A program made the position numbers and the translations under genes. 48,024 bases of DNA. Source: Rhodoferax ferrireducens (GTDB taxonomy: Bacteria; Pseudomonadota; Gammaproteobacteria; Burkholderiales; Burkholderiaceae_C). Shown piece by piece: positions 1 through 7,842 of this stretch; the first letter of the stretch is position 1; every line of letters begins with the position of its first letter. The stretch covers positions 1-48,024 of the forward strand of contig NZ_QEII01000235.1 in assembly GCF_003347515.1 (NCBI RefSeq), given 5' to 3'. The notes under the pieces are model-generated. The model did not search any database, was not told where the DNA came from, and was given only the letters and a program-made list of their open reading frames with translations.

Positions 1-122
1 CCAAACTTAGCTGCCAGCACGGTGGTGATGGCCGCCGTCAAGGTGGTCTTGCCGTGATCGACGTGGCCAATGGTGCCGACGTTAACGTGCGGCTTGGTAC
101 GTGCGAATTTTTCTTTTCCCAT
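1..122 (-). CDS. tuf: Elongation factor Tu, N-terminal part (cut by window edge)
   Basis: Only the first 40 codons are present. The encoded start, [20 protein letters not shown], and the following P-loop (GHVDHGKT, residues 19-26) are those of EF-Tu, the GTPase that delivers aminoacyl-tRNA to the ribosome in the cytoplasm. The gene follows tRNA genes for Tyr, Gly and Thr on the same strand, the arrangement known from the E. coli tufB operon, so it is probably co-transcribed with them. Which of the usual two tuf copies this is cannot be told from the fragment beyond that context. Identification is very secure; the rest of the gene lies outside the window. Confidence 0.97.
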   Translation of the reverse strand, partial: MGKEKFARTKPHVNVGTIGHVDHGKTTLTAAITTVLAAKF

Positions 123-221
123 TATCAGACTCCGAAAAGTAACTGGACTGTTAAATCAAAAATTATCGTAATCAACCAGCACCAACATCCAGTTGGCACA
201 CCCAATTGACACACCTAAAAC

Positions 222-296
222 TGGTGCCCATTCCGGGAATCGGACCCGGGACCTCTCCCTTACCAAGGGAGTGCTCTGCCACTGAGCCAAATGGGC
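222..296 (-). tRNA. tRNA-Thr (GGT anticodon)
   Basis: The minus strand folds into a full cloverleaf: 7-bp acceptor stem beginning GCCCATT, D arm GCTC/GAGC, anticodon stem CTCCC/GGGAG with loop TTGGTAA (anticodon GGT), T arm CCGGG/CCCGG with TCCGATT loop, and an encoded 3' CCA at 222-224. It is the last tRNA before tuf. Confidence 0.97.
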
Positions 297-358
297 AAAC
301 TTGACCTGCAAACACAGACCAGGCAAAAACTTATCTAACCAAACCAACACATCAACTG

Positions 359-432
359 TGGAGCGGGGTAGGAGAATCGAACTCCTCGCTTTAGCTTGGA
401 AGGCTAAGGTATTACCACTATACGAACCCCGC
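359..432 (-). tRNA. tRNA-Gly (TCC anticodon)
   Basis: The minus strand gives a cloverleaf with acceptor GCGGGGT, anticodon stem TTAGC/GCTAA and loop CTTCCAA (anticodon TCC), T arm with GTTCGATTC, and an encoded CCA end at 359-361. It lies between tRNA-Tyr and tRNA-Thr in the same transcription unit. Confidence 0.97.
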
Positions 433-520
433 ACTGGCTTGCCTTGCAAGCTACCGCTGCAGTGTCCCCGCACTCACATAAGCACGCGCCCCAACGGCTA
501 TCTAACAGTCAATCTGTCAC

Positions 521-606
521 TGGTGGAGAGGGCTGGATTCGAACCAGCGTACTCGTAAGAGGGCAGATTTACAGTCTGCTGCCATTAACCACTCGGCCAC
601 CTCTCC
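521..606 (-). tRNA. tRNA-Tyr (GTA anticodon)
   Basis: The minus strand is a class II tRNA of 86 nt with acceptor GGAGAGG, anticodon stem GCAGA/TCTGC and loop CTGTAAA (anticodon GTA), a long variable arm, T arm GGTTCGAATCC and encoded CCA at 521-523. It is the first gene of the tRNA-tuf unit. Confidence 0.97.
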
Positions 607-611
607 AAGGT

Positions 612-650
612 GAGCCGCAAATTATGACATGAAAACTCAGTGCCTGCGTA
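612..650 (-). promoter_or_regulatory. Probable promoter of the tRNA-tuf unit
   Basis: Reading the minus strand, a CATAAT -10 element (621-626) sits 15 nt before the tRNA-Tyr 5' end and is followed by a G+C-rich stretch (GCGGC), like the discriminator of stringently controlled stable-RNA promoters. The -35 region is not clearly recognisable. The only upstream gene is ung, which ends at 672, so a promoter is expected in this gap. Confidence 0.45.
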
Positions 651-671
651 TCTAATTTAAGAAACTTCGAA

Positions 672-1511
672 TTACCACGCGATCGGCGTGCGCCCATGCT
701 GCATGAGAAATGCATTTGCCAGACCGAAATGACCACAGCCAATGAATGGTTTTGGCGGCCGCATGGCGGACAGGGGCGATGGGTGGTTGGCCGTCAGCAC
801 CAAATGGCTGGCCCGCGCACTAGCCGCATGGGCGCCATTGGCGGTGATGAGACCCTGCTTGGTTTGCGCATGCGCGCCCCACAACAGGAATACCACCGGA
901 TTTTCCAGGTTAGAGACGGCGCTGACGATGGCGTCCGTCAGCTCCTCCCAGCCGCGCCGGGCATGGCTGGCGGGCAGGCCGTCTTCCACCGTGAGACAGG
1001 CATTGAGCAGTAGAACACCTTGCTGCGCCCAGCGAACCAGCGACCCATCGGTGGGTGCGGGCAAGGCGCTGTTTGCGAGCAGAGGGTCGCGGGCAATTTC
1101 CTTGAAGATATTGCGCAAGGATGGTGGCAGCTTGACGCCCGGTGCGACCGAGAATGCCAAGCCCTCCGCCTGACCCGGCCCGTGGTAGGGGTCCTGCCCC
1201 AGAATGACCACCTTGACCTGCGCCAGCGATGTCAATACCAGCGCCCGAAAGGGCTGCGGTGGATAGACGATGGCACCGCTGGCCAGTCGCTCCTGCAGAA
1301 ACCGACCCAATTGCTGCCCCGTCGCGCTGGCCAGAAAACGATCCAACACGGGACGCCAGTCCTCGTCCACCGGCCAGCGCTCCGGCGCCCAGGCGCGCAG
1401 GCGGGCCGGATTGCAGGCTGCCGGGGCGCTGGCGGGCAGCGCCGAGTCAAAAGGAAAACTGGCCTGTAGCTCTTTTGCAATATGCACAACCAGCTCCTGA
1501 ATCAATAGCAA
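672..1511 (-). CDS. ung: Uracil-DNA glycosylase (family 1 UDG)
   Basis: This enzyme removes uracil from DNA and starts base-excision repair. The water-activating motif GQDPYHG is at residues 105-111 and the second active-site motif HPSPLSA at 243-249, followed by the GCGHF segment, so all catalytic parts are present. The frame is about 50 residues longer at the N-terminus than the E. coli protein. It begins with TTG at 1511; the only other candidate I see is GTG at codon 9. Both lie inside a copy of dispersed repeat A (1461-1509), so the first about 17 residues are repeat-derived. There is no ATG before the conserved core. It is the last gene behind trpC, 36 bases downstream. Function is secure; the exact start is not. 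Confidence 0.95.
   Translation of the reverse strand: MLLIQELVVHIAKELQASFPFDSALPASAPAACNPARLRAWAPERWPVDEDWRPVLDRFLASATGQQLGRFLQERLASGAIVYPPQPFRALVLTSLAQVKVVILGQDPYHGPGQAEGLAFSVAPGVKLPPSLRNIFKEIARDPLLANSALPAPTDGSLVRWAQQGVLLLNACLTVEDGLPASHARRGWEELTDAIVSAVSNLENPVVFLLWGAHAQTKQGLITANGAHAASARASHLVLTANHPSPLSAMRPPKPFIGCGHFGLANAFLMQHGRTPIAW
1461..1509 (-). repeat. Dispersed repeat A, copy 1 (ung N-terminus)
   Basis: On the minus strand this runs from GCTATTGATTCAGGAGCTG to GAGCTACAGGCC and matches the other copies over about 49 bases. It is in the same direction as ung and supplies its start codon and first residues, read one frame away from that used in thiL, lysE and gspD. Confidence 0.7.
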
Positions 1512-1547
1512 ATTGGCACTTTACGGAAGCAGTGCAGTGCTGGCACA

Positions 1548-2342
1548 TCAGCCCGCAGCAAACAGTCCAGCCAGCGCCACACCGGGATCCGGCGCGCGCA
1601 TGAAGGCTTCCCCCACCAGAAACGCGTTGATGCCAGCAGCGCCCATGCGCAGCACATCTTCGCGGGTATGGATGCCGCTCTCCGTCACCAACAGGCGCTC
1701 GGGCGGCACGTCGCGCATCAGGGACAAGGTGGTGTCGAGCGACACTTCAAAGGTCTTGAGGTTGCGGTTGTTGATGCCGATCAAGGGTGTCTTGAGCTTC
1801 AAGGCACGCGCGAGCTCGGACGCGTCATGCACTTCCACCAGCACCGCCATGTCCAGGCTGCGGGCAATCGTCTCGAATTCCTTCATCTGCACGTCGTCCA
1901 GGACGGCGGCAATCAGCAAAATCGCATCGGCGCCCATGGCACGGGATTCATACACTTGGTAGGCGTCGACGATAAAGTCCTTGCGCAGCACCGGCAACTG
2001 GCACGAGGCGCGGGCCTGCTTGAGGTAGTCCACGCAGCCCTGGAAAAACTGCACATCAGTGAGTACCGACAAACAGGCGGCACCATGCTCGGCATAGGTT
2101 TGCGCAATATCGGCCGGAATGAAATCCTCGCACAGAACGCCTTTGGACGGGCTGGCCTTCTTGATTTCTGCGATCACGGCGGGCTGCCCGGCCGCGATCT
2201 TGGCGCGCAGGGCGCCGACAAAATCACGCGTCAAGACGCGGGACTCGGCATCCGCACGCATCAAGGTCAGGGATTTCTTGTTCAGCGCCGCAGCGACCTC
2301 CTCGCGTTTGACCGCGACGATTTGGTTCAGGATGTCAGTCAT
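1548..2342 (-). CDS. trpC: Indole-3-glycerol-phosphate synthase
   Basis: This enzyme closes the indole ring of 1-(2-carboxyphenylamino)-1-deoxyribulose 5-phosphate in tryptophan synthesis. The 264-residue (beta/alpha)8 barrel shows the family's phosphate- and catalysis-related segments [11 protein letters not shown] (about residues 58-68), LRKDFI (about 119-124), GINNRNL and VTESGI. Length is normal for a single-function TrpC; no fused TrpF domain is present. The ATG overlaps the stop of the small upstream membrane ORF, suggesting translational coupling within a trpD-ORF-trpC unit. Confidence 0.97.
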   Translation of the reverse strand: MTDILNQIVAVKREEVAAALNKKSLTLMRADAESRVLTRDFVGALRAKIAAGQPAVIAEIKKASPSKGVLCEDFIPADIAQTYAEHGAACLSVLTDVQFFQGCVDYLKQARASCQLPVLRKDFIVDAYQVYESRAMGADAILLIAAVLDDVQMKEFETIARSLDMAVLVEVHDASELARALKLKTPLIGINNRNLKTFEVSLDTTLSLMRDVPPERLLVTESGIHTREDVLRMGAAGINAFLVGEAFMRAPDPGVALAGLFAAG

Positions 2343-2475
2343 GCTTGGGCGGCTCCTGCGAGCCGTTCTTCAAAATGTTGATAAAAACGCGGTGCATCAC
2401 CAGACCCACCACGATAAAAAGGGCGGAGATGCCCAGCGCAATCCAGGCGCCCTCGCCGTGCCAGAGGCTGCTCAT
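2335..2475 (-). CDS. Small single-span membrane protein between trpD and trpC
   Basis: A 46-codon frame starts with ATG one base after the trpD stop and ends inside the first codons of trpC, so it fills the gap between the two genes exactly. The peptide begins [11 protein letters not shown], has one hydrophobic helix (about residues 11-26, [15 protein letters not shown]) and ends in a short basic, polar tail ([11 protein letters not shown]). This is typical of small inner-membrane proteins. I recognise no family. The tight packing with both neighbours and the clear transmembrane design argue that it is translated; a role in tryptophan synthesis is not implied by sequence alone. Confidence 0.6.
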   Translation of the reverse strand: MSSLWHGEGAWIALGISALFIVVGLVMHRVFINILKNGSQEPPKHD

Positions 2476-2476
2476 G

Positions 2477-3523
2477 TCAGACGCCGCTTAGCGCGTGCGC
2501 CGCCGTCACCAGCTGCCCCAACTTGGCCTTGGCCGCTCCTGATTCAATAGCTACCCGCGCTTGTTGCACGCCGGCCGCCATAGAATCCGCCACATTCGCC
2601 GCATACAGCGCGACGCCGGCATTGAGAATCACAATCTCCTTCGGCGCACCGGGCTGATTGTCCAGCACGCCCAGCAGCATGGCTTTGGACTGCTCCGGCG
2701 TTTCCACCTTGAGCGCACGGTTGCTGGCCATGACCATGCCGAAATCTTCCGGGTGAATTTCATACTCGGTAATTTCGCCGTTCTTGAGTTCCCCCACCAG
2801 CGTGGTCGCGCCCAGTGACACCTCGTCCATGCCGTCCTTGCCATACACCACCACGGCGTGCTCGGCACCCAGGCGCTGCAGGGCCCGCACCTGGATGCCC
2901 ACCAGATCCGGGTGGAACACGCCCATCAGAATGTTGGGCGCGCCGGCCGGATTGGTCAGCGGCCCCAACAGGTTGAAGATGGTCTTGATGCCCAGTTCCT
3001 TGCGTACCGGCGCCACATTTTTCATGGCCGGATGGTGATTCGGCGCGAACATGAAACCGACCCCGACCTGCGCAATGCACTTCGAAATCGCTTCCGGCGA
3101 CAGGTTGATGTTGATGCCCAGCGACTCCATCACGTCGGCGCTGCCGCTCTTGCTGCTGACGCTACGGCCCCCGTGCTTGCTCACCTTGGCGCCCGCCGCC
3201 GCCGCCACAAACATGGCGCAGGTCGAGATATTGAAGGTGTGCGAGCCGTCGCCGCCGGTGCCGACGATGTCGACCAGATGGGTTTTGTCCGCCACATGGA
3301 CCTTGGTGGAGAACTCGCGCATCACCTGCGCGGCGGCGGTGATTTCGCCAATGGTTTCCTTCTTCACGCGCAAGCCAGTGATGAAGGCCGCCATCATCAC
3401 CGGCGACCACTCGCCGTTCATGATCTGGCGCACGATGTGCAACATCTCGTCGTGAAAAATTTCCCGGTGCTCGATGGTGCGCAGCAGGGCTTCTTGCGGG
3501 GTGATCTTGTGGGTGTTCGGCAT
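2477..3523 (-). CDS. trpD: Anthranilate phosphoribosyltransferase
   Basis: This enzyme transfers the phosphoribosyl group of PRPP to anthranilate, the second step of the tryptophan branch. The 348-residue protein carries the PRPP/Mg site GTGGDG (residues 88-93), the [16 protein letters not shown] loop and the NLLGPLTNP segment of the nucleoside-phosphorylase-like fold, with the helical N-terminal domain before them. Length is normal. The C-terminal stretch around ARVAIESG is encoded by an antisense copy of repeat A (2535-2573), without disrupting the frame. It is followed by the small membrane ORF and trpC. Confidence 0.97.
   Translation of the reverse strand: MPNTHKITPQEALLRTIEHREIFHDEMLHIVRQIMNGEWSPVMMAAFITGLRVKKETIGEITAAAQVMREFSTKVHVADKTHLVDIVGTGGDGSHTFNISTCAMFVAAAAGAKVSKHGGRSVSSKSGSADVMESLGININLSPEAISKCIAQVGVGFMFAPNHHPAMKNVAPVRKELGIKTIFNLLGPLTNPAGAPNILMGVFHPDLVGIQVRALQRLGAEHAVVVYGKDGMDEVSLGATTLVGELKNGEITEYEIHPEDFGMVMASNRALKVETPEQSKAMLLGVLDNQPGAPKEIVILNAGVALYAANVADSMAAGVQQARVAIESGAAKAKLGQLVTAAHALSGV
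2535..2573 (+). repeat. Dispersed repeat A, copy 2 (inside trpD)
   Basis: The plus strand shows GCTCCTGATTCAATAGCTAC and a degenerate right half ending near CACGCCGG. It lies opposite in direction to trpD and encodes part of the last 20 or so residues of the enzyme. Confidence 0.6.
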
Positions 3524-3538
3524 GATGCATTGACTGGT

Positions 3539-4273
3539 TTAGGGATGGATGGGATTGTCCGTCAGAGCGAGTTTCAGGCCAAATCCGATGAATACTGCAC
3601 CGGCTACGCGCTCCAGCCAGTGCATGCCGCGGCGCAGCGTGGCAAAGCGTTGCGACACGGCAGCGCCCAGCGCGGCGTACGCCAGGTTCACCCACAGGCC
3701 ATTGAAGTTGAAGATCAGGCCCAGCAGCACAAAGGCCAGCGTCTTGTCCGGCGCTCCCGGCGCGATGAACTGCGGCAAAAACGCGAGGAAAAACAGCGCG
3801 ACTTTCGGGTTCAGCACATTGGTCCAAAAGCCCTTCATGAACACCTTTTTCAGATCATTTTGGCCTGTAGCCACCGTATTGATTGCGGTAGCAGCTATTG
3901 AATCAGTAGCTGCTTCGGAGGCTGCCCCATTCGGTGACGGTCGGGCAGCCGCGTCCAGGCCGGCTGATTTCGGCCGGCCCGGCAAGGCCAAGCCCAACAT
4001 CGTCCAGCCCACGTACACCAGATAGGCCGCGCCCAGCCACTTCAGAACCGAGAACGCGGTGCCGGACGCCGCCATCAAGGCACTCAGCCCCAGGGCCGCC
4101 GCCGCGATGTGCACAAAACAGCCCGCCGTGATGCCCAGCGCCGCCACCGCCCCCGCGTGCCAGCCGCGTTTGAGCGAATGGGTCACGATGTAGAGCACGT
4201 CGGGGCCCGGCGTCAGGTTGAGCAATATGCCGGCGGCGATGAAGAGGCCGAGATGATCGATTCCGTAGAACAT
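3539..4273 (-). CDS. LysE/RhtB-family amino-acid exporter
   Basis: A 244-residue inner-membrane protein with about six hydrophobic segments and the N-terminal NLTPGPDVLYIVTHS signature of the LysE/RhtB family, which exports amino acids such as lysine, homoserine or threonine. I chose the ATG giving MFYGIDHLG because longer readings run back into ltaE. The cytoplasmic loop (about residues 80-125) is unusually long and includes DSIAATAINTVATGQ, encoded by a sense copy of repeat A. The gene sits 10 bases after ltaE and 15 before trpD, inside the trp cluster. The substrate cannot be read from sequence; threonine or an aromatic amino acid are guesses from context. Confidence 0.88.
   Translation of the reverse strand: MFYGIDHLGLFIAAGILLNLTPGPDVLYIVTHSLKRGWHAGAVAALGITAGCFVHIAAAALGLSALMAASGTAFSVLKWLGAAYLVYVGWTMLGLALPGRPKSAGLDAAARPSPNGAASEAATDSIAATAINTVATGQNDLKKVFMKGFWTNVLNPKVALFFLAFLPQFIAPGAPDKTLAFVLLGLIFNFNGLWVNLAYAALGAAVSQRFATLRRGMHWLERVAGAVFIGFGLKLALTDNPIHP
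3855..3913 (-). repeat. Dispersed repeat A, copy 3 (inside the lysE-type gene)
   Basis: On the minus strand it runs from GCAGCTACTGATTCAATAGC to GTGGCTACAGGCCAAAATG. It is in the same direction and same reading frame as the thiL and gspD copies and encodes a cytoplasmic loop of the exporter. Confidence 0.75.
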
Positions 4274-4283
4274 GACAGAGCTT

Positions 4284-5456
4284 TCAAACGTCGCGAATTG
4301 GAGGCGAGCGGTCCGTCGTCGCCGGCTCGGCCGCCAGGAAATCCCGCACCGCCGCCACCGTCTGGTCAACGCCGGCGACATCGACGTCCAGGTGCGTGAC
4401 AAAGCGCAGGCGGTACAGGCCGGTGGCGAGAATGCCCCGCGTCGCCAGGTAGGGGATCAGGTCACCGGAACGCGCCCGGGCATCATCGATCAAGTCGACG
4501 AAGAGAATATTAGTCTGGGGCGGCTCCACGATCAGACCCGGCAGGCGGGCCAAGCCGTCAGCCAGGCGCTGCGCGAGGGCGTGGTCGTCGGCCAGGCGCG
4601 CCACATGGTGGTCCAGTGCATACGAGGCCGCAGCCGCCAGCAGGCCCGACTGGCGCATGCCGCCGCCCGCCATTTTGCGGATGCGGTGGGCGCGGGCGAT
4701 GAAATCCCGGCTGCCACACAGGGCCGAGCCAACCGGCGCACCCAAGCCCTTGCTGAAGCAGACGGAGACGCTGTCAAAACACTGGGCGATGCGGCGCGCT
4801 TCAGTAAAGACGTTGCCCCCACGCTCGCCACTTTGTGTGCTTCGCTGCCCCCCGAGGGGGCCGTGGCCGCTTTGGGACGGCCCGGCGCCGGCCAGCTTGC
4901 CCCCGGCCTGCGCCGCTTGCGCCACCGCTGCGTTGAACAGGCGGGCACCGTCCAAATGACGGCTCAGGCCTTTGCTCTGGGCCAGCTCGGTGGCTTGCTG
5001 CAAATAGTCCAGGGGCAAGAGCTTGCCACCCAAGGTGTTTTCCAGCGCCAGCAGCCGGGTGCGCGCAAAGTGCGCGTCGTCGGGCTTGATGGCGGCATCA
5101 ATGTCGGCCAGCAGCAAGCTGCCATCGGGCTGGTGATTCAGCGGCTGCGGCTGAACGCTGCCAAACACGGCGGCACCGCCACCCTCCCAACGATAACAAT
5201 GCGCCATCTGGCCGACCAGGTACTCGTCGCCGCGCTGGCAATGGGCCAGGATGGCGCACAGATTGCTCTGCGTGCCGGTCGGCACAAACAGCGCCGCCTC
5301 GAAACCCAGCAGGGCCGCGATCTGCTCCTGCAAGGCGTTGACGCTGGGGTCGTCGGCAAACACGTCATCCCCCAGCGGCGCGGCCAGCATCGCCTCCCGC
5401 ATGGCGAGCGTGGGCTGCGTCACGGTGTCGCTGCGCAGGTCAATAATTTTAATCAT
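4284..5456 (-). CDS. ltaE: L-threonine aldolase (low specificity), with in-frame repeat insertion
   Basis: This PLP enzyme cleaves threonine or allo-threonine to glycine and acetaldehyde. It begins with the family hallmark DLRSDTVTQPT (residues 6-16), has the HLDGAR segment (167-172) and the PLP lysine in CFSKGLGAPVGS (Lys236). At 390 residues it is 35-45 longer than usual. The excess lies between HLDGARLFNAAVA and RRIAQCFDSV (about residues 183-217), a Gly/Ser/Gln-rich stretch encoded by a copy of repeat B. The frame stays open and all catalytic residues remain, so it may still be active with an enlarged loop. It lies between trpG and the exporter gene. Confidence 0.93.
   Translation of the reverse strand: MIKIIDLRSDTVTQPTLAMREAMLAAPLGDDVFADDPSVNALQEQIAALLGFEAALFVPTGTQSNLCAILAHCQRGDEYLVGQMAHCYRWEGGGAAVFGSVQPQPLNHQPDGSLLLADIDAAIKPDDAHFARTRLLALENTLGGKLLPLDYLQQATELAQSKGLSRHLDGARLFNAAVAQAAQAGGKLAGAGPSQSGHGPLGGQRSTQSGERGGNVFTEARRIAQCFDSVSVCFSKGLGAPVGSALCGSRDFIARAHRIRKMAGGGMRQSGLLAAAASYALDHHVARLADDHALAQRLADGLARLPGLIVEPPQTNILFVDLIDDARARSGDLIPYLATRGILATGLYRLRFVTHLDVDVAGVDQTVAAVRDFLAAEPATTDRSPPIRDV
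4815..4889 (+). repeat. Dispersed repeat B, copy 1 (inserted in ltaE)
   Basis: The plus strand contains CCCCCACGCTCGCCACTTTG, GCTGCCCCCCGAGGGGGCC and GACGGCCCGGCGCC in order. The reverse complement of 14060-14135 has the same blocks in the same order. It lies antisense to ltaE and adds about 30 residues in frame. Confidence 0.8.
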
Positions 5457-5460
5457 TTAA

Positions 5461-5510
5461 GCCTCTAGCCCCCGTAAAGTAAGCGCAAACAGCTACTCAA
5501 TTAATAGCAG
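5461..5510 (-). repeat. Dispersed repeat A, copy 4 (between trpG and ltaE)
   Basis: The minus strand reads CTGCTATTAATTGAGTAGCTG and ends GGGGGCTAGAGGC. This is the one copy of the family in the window that is wholly intergenic, filling nearly all of the 58-base trpG-ltaE gap. Confidence 0.65.
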
Positions 5511-5514
5511 ACAA

Positions 5515-6111
5515 TCAAACCCGTGGCGTCAGAAAGTTCTGCAGCATGGCGTGGCCGTGCTCGGTCAGGATGCTCTCGGGATGAAACTGCACGCCCTCGA
5601 TGTCCAGCGTGGTGTGCTTCACACCCATGATCTCGCCGTCCTCGGTCCAGGCCGTGATCTTGAGGCAGTCGGGGCAGCTCGGGCGCTCAATCGCCAGCGA
5701 GTGGTAGCGGTTGACGGTGAACTGCGCCGGCAAGCCGGCAAACACGCCCTCTTGCGTGGTGGTGATGACGCTGGTCTTGCCGTGCATCAGCTGCTGCGCC
5801 CGGACAATCTTGCCGCCGAAGGCCGCGCCAATCGCCTGATGCCCCAGGCACACGCCCAGAATCGGCAGCTTGCCGGCGAAATGCTGGATGGCCGCGACCG
5901 AAATGCCGGCTTCGGCCGGTGAACAAGGCCCGGGCGAGACCACCAGCCTGTCGAGCTGGCCCGCCTGCAAGCGGGCGTCAATCTCTGCCACCGTGATTTC
6001 GTCGTTGCGAAAGACTTCCACCTCGGCCCCCAACTCGCCCAGATACTGGACGATGTTGTAGGTGAAGGAATCGTAGTTGTCGATCATCAGGAGTTTGATT
6101 TTTGTGCGCAT
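5515..6111 (-). CDS. trpG: Anthranilate synthase, glutamine amidotransferase subunit
   Basis: This 198-residue class I glutamine amidotransferase supplies ammonia to TrpE. Visible motifs are the N-terminal [15 protein letters not shown], the oxyanion segment VVSPGPCSP, the nucleophile Cys in [10 protein letters not shown] (about residues 86-95) and the His-Glu pair in VQFHPES near the C-terminus. Length is normal. It follows trpE by 5 bases, as expected for the two subunits of one complex. It could also serve as PabA for folate synthesis, as in other bacteria with a single copy; this cannot be decided here. Confidence 0.97.
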   Translation of the reverse strand: MRTKIKLLMIDNYDSFTYNIVQYLGELGAEVEVFRNDEITVAEIDARLQAGQLDRLVVSPGPCSPAEAGISVAAIQHFAGKLPILGVCLGHQAIGAAFGGKIVRAQQLMHGKTSVITTTQEGVFAGLPAQFTVNRYHSLAIERPSCPDCLKITAWTEDGEIMGVKHTTLDIEGVQFHPESILTEHGHAMLQNFLTPRV

Positions 6112-6114
6112 GAT

Positions 6115-7617
6115 TTACTCCAGTCCTTCTTCCACCAATTCCGAGGCCCGCAGCAGGGCGCGCGCCTTGGCCTCGGTTTCTCTCCATTCCAGCTCGGGCA
6201 CCGAGTCGGCCACGACGCCGGCGGCGGCCTGCACGTACAGGGTCTGGTCCTTGATGATGCCCGTGCGGATGGTGATGGCCACGTCCATGTCGCCGGCATA
6301 ACTGATGTAGCCGCAGGCGCCGCCGTACAGGCCGCGCTTGCTCGGCTCCAGCTGGTCGATCAACTCCATGGCGTGCACCTTGGGCGCACCGGTCAGCGTG
6401 CCGGCCGGGAAGGTGGCCTTGAGCACATCGATGGCGCTCATGCCGTCCAGCAAAGTGCCTTCGACGTTGCTGACGATGTGCATCACATGGCTGTAACGCT
6501 CCACCGCGAAGGCTTCGGTGACCTTGACCGAACCAATCTTGGCGATGCGGCCGATGTCGTTGCGCGCCAGATCGATCAGCATCACATGTTCGGCACGCTC
6601 TTTCGGGTCGTTGATCAGTTCCACTTCGACCGCTTTGTCCAGTTCGGGTGAGGAGGCGCGGGGCCGGGTGCCGGCCAGCGGGCGAATGGTGACTTTCTGC
6701 TCGCCACCGGCCACGGACTCCTGGCGCACCAGGATTTCGGGCGAGGCCGCCACCACATGGAAGTCACCCATGTGGTAATAAAACATATAGGGTGAGGGGT
6801 TCAGGGCCCGCAGTGCGCGGTACAGCGAGAGCGGCGACTCGGTATAACGCTTCTTGAGGCGCTGCCCCACCTGCACCTGCATGAAGTCGCCCCCGGCGAT
6901 CAGTTCCTTGGCGCGTTCCACGGCGGCCAGGTAGTCGGCCTTGGCAAATTCGCGCTCGACGGTGTGGCTTTGCGTCGGCTTGACGACCGGGGCACTGACC
7001 GAATACTTCAGCTGCTCCTTGAGTTCGCGCAGGCGCTTCTTGGCATTGGAATAGGCCTCGGGACGGGCCGGGTCGGCATAGACAATCAGGTACAGCTTGC
7101 CCGACAGGTTGTCGATCACCGCCAGCTCCTCGCACTGCAGCAGCAGGATGTCGGGACAGCCCAGGGTATCGGGCGGGCACGAGGCTTCCAGCTTTTTCTC
7201 GATGTAGCGCACCGCATCGTAGCCAAAGTAGCCGGCCAAGCCACCGCAAAAACGCGGCAGACCGGGGCGCAGCGCCACCTTGAAACGCTTTTGGTAATCG
7301 GCAATGAAATCCAGCGGGTTGACGCTGGAAGTTTCCACCACCACGCCGTCGGTGACGACCTCGGTGCGCGCATCGGCCCCAAAACCCATGGCACGCACCA
7401 AGGTCCGGGCCGGCAGGCCGATGAAGCTGTAGCGGCCAAAGCGTTCGCCACCGACGACGGACTCCAGCAGAAAGCTGTATTTGCCGCCATCCTTGGAATG
7501 CGCCAGTTTCAGGTACAGCGACAAGGGGGTTTCCAGATCGGCAAAAGCTTCTGCCATCAGGGGAATGCGGTTGTAGCCCTGGGCGCTCAGGCTTTTGAAT
7601 TCGAGTTCAGAGATCAT
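6115..7617 (-). CDS. trpE: Anthranilate synthase component I
   Basis: TrpE converts chorismate to anthranilate with ammonia from TrpG. The roughly 500-residue protein has the N-terminal domain and the chorismate-utilising catalytic domain with IRPLAGTRPR, the DPKERAEHVMLIDLARND block, HIVSNVEGTL, FPAGTLTGAPKVHAMELI and GGACGYISYAGD. An N-terminal LLES-type feedback region (FLLESV, about residue 50) suggests tryptophan inhibition, as known for the family. I chose the ATG giving MISELEFKSL; the reading six codons longer would need a TTG. A candidate leader peptide lies upstream. Confidence 0.97.
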   Translation of the reverse strand: MISELEFKSLSAQGYNRIPLMAEAFADLETPLSLYLKLAHSKDGGKYSFLLESVVGGERFGRYSFIGLPARTLVRAMGFGADARTEVVTDGVVVETSSVNPLDFIADYQKRFKVALRPGLPRFCGGLAGYFGYDAVRYIEKKLEASCPPDTLGCPDILLLQCEELAVIDNLSGKLYLIVYADPARPEAYSNAKKRLRELKEQLKYSVSAPVVKPTQSHTVEREFAKADYLAAVERAKELIAGGDFMQVQVGQRLKKRYTESPLSLYRALRALNPSPYMFYYHMGDFHVVAASPEILVRQESVAGGEQKVTIRPLAGTRPRASSPELDKAVEVELINDPKERAEHVMLIDLARNDIGRIAKIGSVKVTEAFAVERYSHVMHIVSNVEGTLLDGMSAIDVLKATFPAGTLTGAPKVHAMELIDQLEPSKRGLYGGACGYISYAGDMDVAITIRTGIIKDQTLYVQAAAGVVADSVPELEWRETEAKARALLRASELVEEGLE

Positions 7618-7641
7618 GGGACAGGATTCTTTCAATTCAGT

Positions 7642-7697
7642 GCCGGACCTTGGGCGCGCGAACCGGGCATGTTGCCATCAGTACGCGGTAGGTCCAG
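7642..7697 (-). other. Second hairpin in the trpE leader
   Basis: In the RNA, CTGGACCT (7697-7690) can pair with AGGTCCGG (7649-7642) over about eight pairs including one G-U, enclosing roughly 40 bases just before trpE. It has no uridine run, so it is not a standard terminator. It may form part of an alternative leader fold. Confidence 0.3.
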
Positions 7698-7700
7698 CGA

Positions 7701-7717
7701 GCAGCCCGGTGGGCTGC
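7701..7717 (-). other. Perfect hairpin in the trpE leader
   Basis: GCAGCCC-ACC-GGGCTGC forms a perfect 7-bp stem with a 3-base loop, about 30 bases after the stop of the candidate leader peptide. GCTGC within the peptide-coding region (codons 21-23) could compete for the left arm. No U-tract follows, so termination is not shown. Confidence 0.4.
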
Positions 7718-7746
7718 GGTTCATTCAGACACGGAGGGGGAGGAAC

Positions 7747-7836
7747 TCAGGCGCGCGCCGTCGTTCCTTGCAGCGGACGCCAGGGCCAGGCTCCCCGGTC
7801 GCTACAACCTGTGATGCTGATGCGGTGAATGAACAT
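7747..7836 (-). CDS. Candidate trp leader peptide
   Basis: A 29-codon frame upstream of trpE encodes a peptide starting MFIHRISITGCSD and containing Trp-Pro-Trp at residues 17-19, then TGA. Two Trp codons this close, followed by a perfect hairpin and then trpE, fit a tryptophan attenuation leader. A TACACT element ends seven bases before the ATG, so the transcript could start at or next to the start codon; a leaderless trpL is known in Sinorhizobium meliloti. No ribosome-binding site is visible. Against it, there is no U-rich terminator and the rest of the peptide is unremarkable. I rate it as plausible but unproven. Confidence 0.4.
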   Translation of the reverse strand: MFIHRISITGCSDRGAWPWRPLQGTTARA

Positions 7837-7842
7837 ACTGGC

